The notes under the pieces were generated by a model, which saw only the letters and a list, made by a program, of their open reading frames with translations, was not told the origin of the DNA and did not search any database. 64,000 bases of DNA from Streptomyces rugosispiralis. GTDB lineage: Bacteria > Actinomycetota > Actinomycetes > Streptomycetales > Streptomycetaceae. The stretch is from NCBI RefSeq assembly GCF_024505145.1, contig NZ_JANIAA010000014.1:124001-188000 (forward strand), given 5' to 3'. The translations under genes were made by a program, and so were the position numbers. How positions within the stretch are numbered: position 1 is the first letter of the stretch; every line of letters begins with the position of its first letter. This document shows positions 35,370 to 43,316 of the stretch, one piece after another.

Positions 35370-37177
35370 CCCGCCCGACCGGGCGCCCGGCGGCCCTGGC
35401 CGCCGCCCCCGCCCTGCGCGCCCCCGCCCCCGGCTGGGCCACCGAGGCCGATGTCGTGGTCGTCGGCTCCGGGGTCGCCGGGCTGACCGTGGCGCTGCGC
35501 TGCGCCGCGGCCGGGGCGAAGGTCACCGTGGTCACCAAGGCCCGCCTGGACGACGGCTCCACGCGCTGGGCCCAGGGCGGCATAGCCGCCGCCCTCGGCG
35601 AGGGCGACACCCCCGAACAGCACCTGGACGACACCCTGGTGGCCGGTGCCGGGCTCTGCGACGAGCAGGCGGTGCGGGCACTGGTCACCGAGGGGCCCGA
35701 CGCGGTGCGCCGGCTCATCGCCACCGGCGCCCGCTTCGACGCCGACGACACCACGGGCGAGATCCTGCTGACCCGCGAGGGCGGCCACCACCACCGCCGG
35801 ATCGCCCACGCGGGCGGCGACGCGACCGGCGCGGAGATCTCCCGGGCCCTGGTCGAGGCGGTCCGCGCGGCCGGTATCGACACCGTGGAGAACGCCCTGG
35901 TGCTCGATCTGCTCAAGGACGGCTCCGGCCGGGCGGCCGGGGTCACCCTGCACGTCATGGGCGAGGGCCGGCGGGACGGCGTGGGCGCCGTAAGGGCGGG
36001 CGCGGTCGTGCTCGCCACGGGCGGCATGGGCCAGATCTTCTCCGCCACCACCAACCCCGCCGTCTCCACCGGCGACGGGGTCGCGCTCGCGCTGCGCGCG
36101 GGGGCCGAGGTCAGCGATCTGGAGTTCGTGCAGTTCCATCCCACGGTGCTGTGGCTGGGCCCGGAGGCGGAAGGCCAGCAGCCGCTGGTCTCGGAGGCGG
36201 TGCGCGGCGAGGGCGCCCATCTCGTGGACGCCGACGGGGTGCGGTTCATGCGGGGGCAGCACGAGCTGGCCGAACTGGCGCCCCGTGACATCGTCGCCAA
36301 GGGCATCATGCGGCGGATGCGGGAGCGCGGCGCCGAGCACATGTACCTGGACGCGCGACACTTCGGGGCCGCGATGTGGGAGCGGCGCTTCCCGACCATC
36401 CTCGCCGCCTGCCGCGCCCATGGCATCGACCCGGTGACCGAGCCCATCCCGGTCGCCCCGGCCGCGCACTACGCGAGCGGCGGGGTCCGCACCGATCTGC
36501 GCGGCCGCACCACGGTCCCCGGTCTCTACGCCTGCGGGGAGGTCGCCTGCACCGGCGTCCACGGGGCCAATCGGCTGGCCTCCAACTCCCTTCTGGAGGG
36601 CCTGGTCTTCGCGGAGCGCATCGCGGAGGACATCGGGGAGCGCATCGCGGAGGACGTCACCGCGGGGGCGGAGTCCGCGGGACGCGAGCCGCCTGCGGAG
36701 CAGACCGGGCCATCGGCTCCCGGCGGCGCCTCCGGCGAGGCGCCCCCGCTCGCCTCGGAGGCGCCCCTGTTCGCCTCTGAGGCCCGCTACGAGATCCAGC
36801 ACATCATGACCCACGGCGCCGGAGTGCTCCGCTCCGCCGAGAGCCTGGCCCGCGCCGCCGAACGGCTGGAGCGCGTCCAGGACGACGCCGTGGCGCAGTT
36901 GCGGCGGGACGGCAAGACGGCCGAGCCCGGGGTCGAGACCTGGGAGGCCACCAACCTCCACCTCGTCGCCCGGGTCCTGGTGGCCGCCGCGCTCCGCCGC
37001 GAGGAGACCCGCGGCTGCCACTGGCGCGAGGACCGCCCCGAGCGCGACGACGCCGCCTGGCGCCGCCATCTGCTGGTCACCCTCCGCCCGGACGGCGCCC
37101 TCGATGTCCGTTCCACGGACTCCGAAGCGTTTCCCCCATCGACCACCCCCCGAGCCGAGACGGAGTCCCGCCCGTGA
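35366..37177 (+). CDS. nadB: L-aspartate oxidase
   Basis: FAD enzyme oxidising aspartate to iminoaspartate for quinolinate synthesis; 603 aa. FAD-binding VVVVGSGVAGLTVAL (about 36-50), GGHHHRRIAHAGGD, and active-site region NRLASNSLLEGLVF. An insert of about 60 mostly Ala/Glu/Pro residues (425-475) with repeated IAEDIGERIAED and ASEAPLFASEA is low complexity. ATG 35366 overlaps panC; the stop overlaps nadC. NadA is not in this window. Confidence 0.94.
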   Translation: MTRPTGRPAALAAAPALRAPAPGWATEADVVVVGSGVAGLTVALRCAAAGAKVTVVTKARLDDGSTRWAQGGIAAALGEGDTPEQHLDDTLVAGAGLCDEQAVRALVTEGPDAVRRLIATGARFDADDTTGEILLTREGGHHHRRIAHAGGDATGAEISRALVEAVRAAGIDTVENALVLDLLKDGSGRAAGVTLHVMGEGRRDGVGAVRAGAVVLATGGMGQIFSATTNPAVSTGDGVALALRAGAEVSDLEFVQFHPTVLWLGPEAEGQQPLVSEAVRGEGAHLVDADGVRFMRGQHELAELAPRDIVAKGIMRRMRERGAEHMYLDARHFGAAMWERRFPTILAACRAHGIDPVTEPIPVAPAAHYASGGVRTDLRGRTTVPGLYACGEVACTGVHGANRLASNSLLEGLVFAERIAEDIGERIAEDVTAGAESAGREPPAEQTGPSAPGGASGEAPPLASEAPLFASEARYEIQHIMTHGAGVLRSAESLARAAERLERVQDDAVAQLRRDGKTAEPGVETWEATNLHLVARVLVAAALRREETRGCHWREDRPERDDAAWRRHLLVTLRPDGALDVRSTDSEAFPPSTTPRAETESRP

Positions 37178-38205
37178 GCAGCAGCACTTCCCAAGACCGT
37201 CAGCCACCCGTGTCCCTGCCGCTGCTCCAGATCGGCGGCCCCGATGAGGGGGGCGGCTGCGGCGACGCCTGCGGCTGCGGCGGTGGCGACGGTGAACTCG
37301 ACCCGATGGAGTGCGGTCTGGACCCCGATCTGGCCGAGCTGCTGATCCGCGCCGGACTCGACCCCATCCAGGTCGAGGACATCGCCCATATGGCCATCGA
37401 GGAGGACCTCGACCAGGGCGTGGACGTCACCACCGTGGCCACTGTCCCCGAGGACGCCTTCGCCACCGGCGACTTCACGGCCCGTGAGGCGGGCACCGTC
37501 GCGGGACTGCGGATCGCCGAGGCGATCCTGTCCGTGGTCTGCACGGACGAGTTCGAGGTCGAGCGGCATGTGGAGGACGGCGACCGGGTGGAGCCCGGCC
37601 AGAAGCTGCTCAGCGTCCGCACCCGCACCCGCGACCTGCTCACCGGCGAGCGCAGCGCGCTCAACCTGCTGTGCCGGCTCTCCGGGATCGCGACGGCGAC
37701 CCGTGCCTGGGCGGACGCCCTGGACGGGACGAAGGCGAAGGTTCGTGACACCCGTAAGACCACCCCGGGGCTGCGCGCCCTGGAGAAGTACGCGGTGCGC
37801 TGCGGCGGTGGGGTCAACCACCGGATGTCGCTCTCGGACGCCGCGCTGGTGAAGGACAACCACGTGATCGCGGCGGGCGGCGTCGCGGAGGCGTTCGGCG
37901 CCGTACGGGCCGAGTTCCCGGATGTGCCGATCGAGGTGGAGGTCGACACCCTGGAGCAGATCCCGCCGGTCCTGGCGGCGGGCGCGGACCTCATCCTGCT
38001 GGACAACTTCACCCCGGAGCGGACCCGCCAGGCCGTCGAGCTGGTCGCCGGGCGCGCCGCGCTGGAGTCCTCGGGGCGGCTGACGCTCGCCAACGCCCGT
38101 ACGTACGCCGAGACGGGCGTCGAGTATCTGGCGGTCGGCGCGCTCACCCACTCCTCCCCGATCCTGGACATCGGCCTGGACCTGCGCGAGGCCGAGGAGA
38201 AGTAA
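37174..38205 (+). CDS. nadC: Quinolinate (nicotinate-nucleotide) phosphoribosyltransferase
   Basis: Makes nicotinate mononucleotide from quinolinate and PRPP; 343 aa. VRDTRKTTPGLRALEKYAV and GGGVNHRMSLSDAALVKDNH carry the catalytic Lys/Arg residues. An N-terminal extension of about 50 residues absent from E. coli NadC contains Cys29, Cys33, Cys35 and Cys47 (GGGCGDACGCGGGDG), a possible metal site. GTG 37174 overlaps the nadB TGA. A GAGGAG inside its last codons may serve the short ORF after it. Confidence 0.94.
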   Translation: MSSSTSQDRQPPVSLPLLQIGGPDEGGGCGDACGCGGGDGELDPMECGLDPDLAELLIRAGLDPIQVEDIAHMAIEEDLDQGVDVTTVATVPEDAFATGDFTAREAGTVAGLRIAEAILSVVCTDEFEVERHVEDGDRVEPGQKLLSVRTRTRDLLTGERSALNLLCRLSGIATATRAWADALDGTKAKVRDTRKTTPGLRALEKYAVRCGGGVNHRMSLSDAALVKDNHVIAAGGVAEAFGAVRAEFPDVPIEVEVDTLEQIPPVLAAGADLILLDNFTPERTRQAVELVAGRAALESSGRLTLANARTYAETGVEYLAVGALTHSSPILDIGLDLREAEEK

Positions 38206-38208
38206 GCG

Positions 38209-38313
38209 ATGCTCCTGACCATCGACGTCGGCCCGCCCGTCGCCCCACCCACCACCCCAGGGCGCGCCCTCGGCCGTGAGCCCGACCGGAAGCGGTGCCG
38301 CCCATGCTGTTGA
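38209..38313 (+). CDS. Short upstream ORF copying the start of coaX
   Basis: A 34-aa ORF begins 4 nt after the nadC stop with MLLTIDVG, identical to the first eight residues of CoaX, then diverges into Pro/Arg-rich sequence. GAGGAG at the nadC end is well placed for ATG 38209. Its TGA (38311-38313) lies 7 nt inside coaX, so ribosomes finishing it could re-initiate at 38304. It looks like the original coaX start left behind by a 95-bp insertion or duplication. Confidence 0.5.
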   Translation: MLLTIDVGPPVAPPTTPGRALGREPDRKRCRPCC

Positions 38314-39101
38314 CCATCGACGTCGGGAACACCCACACCGTGCTCGGCCTCTTCGACGGCGACGAGATCGTCGAGCACTGGCGGATCTCCACCGACGCCC
38401 GCCGCACCGCCGATGAACTCGCCGTCCTGCTGCAGGGCCTGATGGGCATGCATCCGCTGCTCGGCGAGGAGCTGGGCGACGGGATCGCGGGCATCTCCAT
38501 CTGCTCCACCGTCCCCTCCGTCCTCCACGAGCTGCGCGAGGTGACCCGCCGCTACTACGGCGATGTGCCGTCCGTCCTGGTCGAGCCGGGCGTGAAGACC
38601 GGTGTGCCGATCCTGGTGGACAACCCCAAGGAGGTCGGCGCCGACCGGATCATCAACGCGCTGGCCGCCGTCGAGCTGTACGAGGGTCCGTGCGTGGTGG
38701 TCGACTTCGGCACCGCGACGACCTTCGACGCGGTCAGTGCGCGCGGGGAGTACGTGGGCGGGGTGATCGCGCCGGGCATCGAGATCTCGGTCGAGGCGCT
38801 GGGCGTACGCGGGGCGCAATTGCGCAAGATCGAGCTGGCCCGTCCACGCAGCGTGATCGGGAAGAACACGGTGGAGGCCATGCAGTCCGGCATCCTCTAC
38901 GGCTTCGCGGGCCAGGTGGACGGAATCGTCCGCCGTATGGCGCGCGAACTCGCCCAGGACCCGGAGGACGTCACCGTGATCGCCACCGGTGGGCTGGCGC
39001 CCATGGTGCTAGGAGAATCCTCAGTGATCGATGAACATGAGCCCTGGTTGACCCTGATCGGCCTCAGACTGGTCTACGAGCGGAACGTCTCGCGCGGCTG
39101 A
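38304..39101 (+). CDS. coaX: Type III pantothenate kinase
   Basis: First committed step of CoA synthesis, phosphorylating pantothenate; 265 aa, ASKHA fold. TIDVGNTHTVLGLFDG (phosphate motif), EVGADRIINALAAVELY and VVDFGTATTFDAV are diagnostic. It completes the run panC (makes pantothenate) to coaX (uses it). ATG 38304 is chosen by homology; GGAAG is about 10 nt upstream, and the upstream copy of the same start (38209) is out of frame. Confidence 0.94.
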   Translation: MLLTIDVGNTHTVLGLFDGDEIVEHWRISTDARRTADELAVLLQGLMGMHPLLGEELGDGIAGISICSTVPSVLHELREVTRRYYGDVPSVLVEPGVKTGVPILVDNPKEVGADRIINALAAVELYEGPCVVVDFGTATTFDAVSARGEYVGGVIAPGIEISVEALGVRGAQLRKIELARPRSVIGKNTVEAMQSGILYGFAGQVDGIVRRMARELAQDPEDVTVIATGGLAPMVLGESSVIDEHEPWLTLIGLRLVYERNVSRG

Positions 39102-39462
39102 GCACCGGCGATCAGCTCTTCACCTGCTCTTCACCCGGGTGCTCGACCGCATTGACGGCATTCCGAAACGAATTCCCGCACTCGGGATTCGTCATGCGCA
39201 ACTGATCGCTCTTCGCCAATGGGTCAAGGAGCGGTCAAGAGAAAGACGGCACATCGAATTCCGTATTGACAAGCGGAACGGCCGTCGACCATGTGCACCG
39301 GCACCCGGATGCGACGGTCCGCCCCCGGGTGCCGGGTCCGGACGGGACCGCCTCGGCGCGGTCCCGTCCGGCGCTTCCCCCATATGGCGGCTCGGCGTCC
39401 GCAACGCGCCGCACCGTCCGACGCTCAGCGAAATTTGTCCGCTTAGCACTTAAAGTCGCCCC
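39102..39462. other. 361-bp gap after coaX without a credible gene
   Basis: A shorter hairpin (39169-39178 with 39183-39191), TTGACA at 39266-39271 and the strong hairpin at 39338-39371 are the only structures seen. Possible ORFs here lack homology-like codon pattern. Confidence 0.5.
39338..39371. terminator. Strong hairpin downstream of coaX
   Basis: A 14-bp perfect stem with loop CTCGGC; no T-run. Probably terminates the panC-coaX operon or insulates the next gene. Confidence 0.6.
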
Positions 39463-40278
39463 ATGCCCACGCCATATGGATCCCGCGGCGGAATGGCGTT
39501 CAGTGCGGATGAGCTGCGTGTGCTCCGACGCGCCCTCGCCATCGCCCTCCAACCCGACCCCGTCACCCCCTCTGCCGGCCCCCTCGGCCCGGACCGGGCG
39601 GAGGAGGTCCAGGACTGTCTCCGGCTCGCCGAGGCCATGGACGAAGCGGTCCGCGAGGGCGGGCGGCTGCGAGCGTTCGTGCTCGACGAGCTCGCCCGCT
39701 ACCGCGCCGCCCTGCCCGGCGCCGCCGTCGGCTATCTCGAGCAGCTCCAGGGCGCCCTCGCGGCCGGTTACGAGCCGCTGGCCGAGGATCTGGCCGCGCT
39801 CCGCGCGCTGTGCGGGTCGGCCGCCGGGGGCGGTGAGGCGGCGCGCCGGCGTGCGCTGCTGAGCCACTGCGAGCGCCTTGCCGAGCGGGGCGTGCGCGCC
39901 CGGCTCGCGGAGCGCGCCGGAGCCGTCGTGGAGCCGCGTGCGCGCCCCGCGGCGCCCCGGCTGCGCGCCCTGTCCGGCGGGGTCTCGGCGGCGTCCGGGG
40001 CGGCCGTGCGGGGGCCCGCCCGGAAGGGGGCCGAGGGCGCCCGGGAGGCCGTGCTCCAGTCCGACGAGCAGCGGCGTGAGCCCCGTAAGAAGCCCACGCC
40101 GCCGGAGCACGGCGATCGCGAGGAGCCGAAGCGGAGGGAGCCGGGCCGCCGGGCGCCGCGCCCGGGGCGTCCGGTGCCCACGCCCGCGGAGGTCTTCCCG
40201 CCCAAGCGCCGCCGCCCCTCGCCGCCCCCGGAGCGCGAGTCGGGGCTCGCGCCCGGCGCCGGGGTCCGCTCCGCCTGA
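39463..40278 (+). CDS. Hypothetical Arg/Pro-rich protein
   Basis: 271 aa, no recognised family. An N-terminal helical part (1-165: SADELRVLRRALAIALQ, AEEVQDCLRLAEAMDEAVRE) looks folded and coiled; the rest is basic, Pro/Arg/Glu-rich and disordered (PRRRAPRPGRPVP type). It is a conserved-position gene between coaX and lsr2 in Streptomyces. ATG 39463 has TAAAGT ending 6 nt upstream (leaderless pattern); Met11 is an alternative start. Function unknown; nucleic-acid binding by the basic tail is possible. Confidence 0.68.
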   Translation: MPTPYGSRGGMAFSADELRVLRRALAIALQPDPVTPSAGPLGPDRAEEVQDCLRLAEAMDEAVREGGRLRAFVLDELARYRAALPGAAVGYLEQLQGALAAGYEPLAEDLAALRALCGSAAGGGEAARRRALLSHCERLAERGVRARLAERAGAVVEPRARPAAPRLRALSGGVSAASGAAVRGPARKGAEGAREAVLQSDEQRREPRKKPTPPEHGDREEPKRREPGRRAPRPGRPVPTPAEVFPPKRRRPSPPPERESGLAPGAGVRSA

Positions 40279-40381
40279 CCGGCCGGCCCCGGGGCGCCCC
40301 GCCCGGGACCGGTGCCCGGCTCCGGGAGGCCGCGGCGCGCCGCGTAATCTGGTGGTCTCGAGCAAAAGGAGGCCGAGAGCC

Positions 40382-40564
40382 ATGGATTATGTCTCCGCAC
40401 TGATCCCGCCCATCGTGATGGCCGTGGCCTTCACCGCGCTCATCGTGACGATGGTGAAGAGCCAGGGCGGCGCCAACAAGTCCAAGGAGGACGCCGCGGT
40501 GGACGCCGCGCTGGCGGCCAACGCCGAGGCCGAGCGCCCGGCGCCGGAGCGCCAGACCTCCTGA
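40382..40564 (+). CDS. Small single-pass membrane protein
   Basis: 60 aa. One transmembrane helix (about 7-25, LIPPIVMAVAFTALIVTMV) followed by a charged, Ala/Glu-rich cytoplasmic or external tail. A perfect SD (AAAGGAGG, 8-10 nt) precedes ATG 40382, and a strong terminator follows, so this is a real monocistronic gene. Not recognised functionally. Confidence 0.8.
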   Translation: MDYVSALIPPIVMAVAFTALIVTMVKSQGGANKSKEDAAVDAALAANAEAERPAPERQTS

Positions 40565-40583
40565 TCGGATCGATCACGCCGGA

Positions 40584-40627
40584 ACACGCCCCGTGGACGC
40601 GTCGCGTCCACGGGGCGTGTGGCTTTT
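40584..40627 (+). terminator. Intrinsic terminator
   Basis: A perfect 17-bp stem (40584-40600 with 40604-40620) with a 3-nt loop and the sequence GGCTTTT follows the small membrane protein gene. Confidence 0.9.
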
Positions 40628-40685
40628 CCCGTCCAACCGCCCAATCCTCCGGACATTCGGGACATCTACCACTATTATTCTCGGT

Positions 40686-41081
40686 GTGCCTCGGCCATTG
40701 GGAGATCTCGAAGACGCGGTCATGACGCGGGTGTGGAAGTGGAACCGCCCGGTCACGGTCCGGGAAGTCCTGGAAGACCTTCAGCGGGAACGCTCGATCG
40801 CCTACACGACGGTCATGACCGTAATGGACAACCTGCATCACAAGGGCTGGCTGCGCCGTGAGGTGGAAGGGCGCGCCTATCGATATGCCGCGGTCTCCAC
40901 GCGCGCCGCCTACTCGGCCGCACTGATGAACGAAGCGTGGTCGACCAGTGACAACCCGGCGGCGGCACTCGTCGCGTTCTTCGGGATGATGTCCGAAGAG
41001 CAGCGCGACGCACTACGGGATGCCATGCGTGTCGCACAACTGGGGGAGCCGGGGGAGAGCCCCGGTGAGTCGGGGCGATGA
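40686..41081 (+). CDS. BlaI/MecI-family transcriptional regulator
   Basis: 131-aa winged-helix protein. LGDLEDAVMTRVWKWNRPVT and VREVLEDLQRERSIAYTTVM are the family start and recognition region; the C-terminal dimerisation part is NPAAALVAFFGMMSEEQRDA. BlaI regulators repress beta-lactam or copper genes and are cleaved by BlaR proteases, but no partner is adjacent here. GTG 40686 lacks an SD; TATTAT ends 7 nt upstream, so the mRNA is probably leaderless. Confidence 0.88.
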   Translation: MPRPLGDLEDAVMTRVWKWNRPVTVREVLEDLQRERSIAYTTVMTVMDNLHHKGWLRREVEGRAYRYAAVSTRAAYSAALMNEAWSTSDNPAAALVAFFGMMSEEQRDALRDAMRVAQLGEPGESPGESGR

Positions 41082-41103
41082 CCCGGGGCGATAGCGTCCG
41101 GTC

Positions 41104-41625
41104 ATGTCCTCCCCACTATCAAAAGTAGTCACCGTCCGCCGCGCCCGGACCAGCGATGTTCGGGCGGTGCGTCGCCTCATCGACTCGTACGTGGACGATC
41201 GCATCCTGCTCGACAAAGCCACCGTGACGCTTTACGAGGACATCCAGGAGTTCTGGGTCGCCGAGCGCGACGACGACGCTGAGGTCATTGGCTGTGGAGC
41301 GCTGCACGTCATGTGGGAAGACCTCGCGGAGGTCCGCACTCTCGCCGTCGATCGGACTCTCAAGGGCACCGGTGTAGGGCATCTGGTGCTTGACAAGCTG
41401 CTGCAGACCGCGCGCTGGCTGGGCGTGCGGCGCATTTTCTGCCTCACCTTCGAAGTCGACTTCTTCACCAAGCACGGCTTCGTGGAGATCGGCGAGACGC
41501 CGGTCGACGGCGATGTCTACAGCGAGCTCCTGCGTTCCTATGACGAGGGCGTCGCCGAGTTCCTGGGTCTCGAACGGGTGAAGCCGAACACCCTTGGCAA
41601 CAGCCGGATGCTTCTGCAACTGTGA
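41104..41625 (+). CDS. Amino-acid N-acetyltransferase (GNAT, short ArgA type)
   Basis: 173-aa GNAT enzyme resembling the stand-alone N-acetylglutamate synthases of actinobacteria. Acetyl-CoA motif: VRTLAVDRTLKGTGVGHLVL (Q/R-x-x-G-x-G variant GTGVG). IFCLTFEVDFFTKHGF is typical of the ArgA-like group. It may start arginine synthesis, but annotation by family only. TAGCGT ends 6 nt before ATG 41104 and no SD is present (leaderless pattern). Only 22 bp separate it from the BlaI gene. Confidence 0.82.
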   Translation: MSSPLSKVVTVRRARTSDVRAVRRLIDSYVDDRILLDKATVTLYEDIQEFWVAERDDDAEVIGCGALHVMWEDLAEVRTLAVDRTLKGTGVGHLVLDKLLQTARWLGVRRIFCLTFEVDFFTKHGFVEIGETPVDGDVYSELLRSYDEGVAEFLGLERVKPNTLGNSRMLLQL

Positions 41626-41846
41626 TCGCGGGCCCTATGTCCGAATCGCTCCCCTATCACATAGCTCCGGAACATGACCTTCCATGAGGCTTCCCGCTTG
41701 GTGGATCGGTCGAACCTTCGCGGGGGGTTTGTGTTTTTCCGGGAAAAGCGGTTTCCTATTCTCCCGTAGTGTAATTACCTGGGGGGTGAGTCATCAGCGG
41801 CTAACGCCGCGCCCCCGAGCCCCCCGTTTTCCCTGAAAGGAACCCC
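41626..41846 (+). promoter_or_regulatory. lsr2 promoter region
   Basis: The 221-bp region is locally AT-rich. TATTCT (41757-41762) is a likely -10, and TTTTCC-G-GGAAAA (41735-41747) is a perfect inverted repeat overlapping the -35 area. AT-rich DNA is the preferred Lsr2 target, so autoregulation is plausible. Confidence 0.5.
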
Positions 41847-42185
41847 ATGGCACAGAAGGTTCAGGTCCTTCTTGTCGACGACCTCGACGGCGGCGAGGCG
41901 GACGAGACCGTGACGTTCGCTCTGGACGGCAAGAGCTACGAGATCGACCTCACCACCACCAACGCGGACAAGCTCCGTGACGCCCTGGAGCCGTACACCA
42001 AGGGCGGCCGGCGCACCGGTGGCCGGGCCTCCGGCGGCCGGGGCAAGGCGCGGGCGGCGGCGGGCGGCGCCGGTCAGGACACCGCGAAGATTCGCGCCTG
42101 GGCGAAGGAGAACGGCTACGAGGTCAACGACCGCGGCCGTGTTCCGGCGACCGTCCGTGAGGCGTATGAGAAGGCCAACGGCTGA
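41847..42185 (+). CDS. lsr2: Nucleoid-associated xenogeneic silencer Lsr2
   Basis: 112-aa H-NS-like DNA bridging protein that silences AT-rich, often horizontally acquired or secondary-metabolism DNA. N-terminal oligomerisation beta-sheet (MAQKVQVLLVDDLDGGEADE), Gly/Arg linker, and C-terminal DNA-binding domain with the minor-groove RGR motif at residues 96-98 (NDRGRVPATV). AAAGGAA precedes ATG 41847. Genes of the 46-53 kb accessory region are not notably AT-rich, apart from the 48.85-kb palindrome. Confidence 0.97.
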   Translation: MAQKVQVLLVDDLDGGEADETVTFALDGKSYEIDLTTTNADKLRDALEPYTKGGRRTGGRASGGRGKARAAAGGAGQDTAKIRAWAKENGYEVNDRGRVPATVREAYEKANG

Positions 42186-42190
42186 GCGCG

Positions 42191-42793
42191 TCACCCTTCC
42201 CCGGCTCGCCGCTGCCTGGGCAGTGGCAGGGCGCGCACCAACCGGGCTCGGTGGCATTCCGTGGCCGCCGCGCTCACGAGCCGTACGAGATCGGGGGCGC
42301 CCCCATCGCCCCCGAAGCCTGCCCTCGGCAGCGTCGGCTCCACCCCGCCCTTGGCGTCGGGAGGTCGCAGCCATACGGCGGCCTCCTGCGGGCATCGCTC
42401 ACCGGGCGCCCCGGCGGCCAGGGACGGTGGCCAGGAGCGGACGGGGCATGGCGCGGTGATCCGGCCTCCGGCGCCGATCGCGCCCAGGTCCAGGGCCACA
42501 CCGCCCCACTCCAGCCAGTCGAGCAGCCCCGGAAGCTCGTCCGCGCTGCCGGCGGCCACCAGGAGCCGCATCCAGGCGCCCTCCACCGCGACCGGACCGG
42601 TCCGCGGTACGCGCCGCAGCATCGCGAAACCGGCCACGGCCGGCAGTTCGATGACGTCGAAGGCCACCCCCGTGAGCAATTCGACGGGATCGCTGCCGGT
42701 CGTCGGCCAGCCCAGCTCCCGCTCGTACCAGCCGTACCGGCGTGACCTGGCGGCCGGTGCGGACGGCTCCGCGCTGTGGGCCCCGAGGATCAT
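42191..42793 (-). CDS. Hypothetical protein (SCO3374-like)
   Basis: 200 aa, actinomycete-specific, convergent with lsr2 with only 5 bp between stops. The N-terminus YGWYERELGWPTTGSDPVEL and VAFDVIELPAVAG vaguely resemble bifunctional primase/polymerase N-terminal sequences, but the catalytic residues cannot be recognised, so no function is assigned. LRLLVAAGSADELPGLLDWL and CPQEAAVWLRPP are other conserved-looking stretches. GGGGAG stands 11 nt before ATG 42793. Confidence 0.75.
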   Translation of the reverse strand: MILGAHSAEPSAPAARSRRYGWYERELGWPTTGSDPVELLTGVAFDVIELPAVAGFAMLRRVPRTGPVAVEGAWMRLLVAAGSADELPGLLDWLEWGGVALDLGAIGAGGRITAPCPVRSWPPSLAAGAPGERCPQEAAVWLRPPDAKGGVEPTLPRAGFGGDGGAPDLVRLVSAAATECHRARLVRALPLPRQRRAGEG

Positions 42794-43316
42794 GCCCGGC
42801 AGAACTCCCCGCCCGCCCGCTTGGTTACGCGGACGGTGACGTTCATGCGTGATGATCTCCGTACGCGGCGATCTCCGTGCGTGATGACGTTCCGTACCGG
42901 ATCGTGCGCGCCCCGTACCCGTAAGGGGTCCTGCAGGGCCGGTGAACGGGCGCAAGGTTGTTCGCCCATAGCGGATGGAACCGGCCCCCACGGCATGGAG
43001 TATCTGTGCTTGCGGGTAAGACATCCCTAGTGGGGAGGGGCGGTCCGCGTGTCGGGAGAAAGCGGCGTTCGCCATCGGCGTACTGACGGTGGGCGTAGAT
43101 GCCTGGCCTGCGGGAACATCGTCTCGCACCATCGGGTTGAAGCAGTTGTCGGCTGTTCGGGCAGGAGGCCAGTGCTGTTTGCCCCGTGCGAGCGGGGGTG
43201 ATCCGGACGGTTGTCGGCAGTTGGAATGAGCTGTCCCGGGTTGCGGGACTAGCATGCGGAAGGACAGGGAGGGGATCGTCCCCGATCTTTCTGACCGCTC
43301 TGAGGAGCGATTAACG
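42794..43316 (+). other. 523-bp clpC upstream region, no gene
   Basis: No credible gene. Near 42850-42900 short direct repeats of GATCTCCGT and CGTGATGA occur. The ClgR-type box at 43067 and the SD GAGGAG before clpC are the recognisable elements; the long leader may carry several promoters. Confidence 0.6.
43067..43080 (+). promoter_or_regulatory. ClgR-type activator box upstream of clpC
   Basis: GTTCGC-CATCG-GCG matches the GTTCGC-N5-GCG box I recall for ClgR, which activates clpP1P2, clpC and lon in Streptomyces. It lies 237 bp ahead of the clpC start. Confidence 0.6.

Noticed and set aside
39139..39453. 104-codon plus-strand ORF in the gap after coaX
   Set aside because: No SD, crosses a strong hairpin, composition like non-coding sequence.
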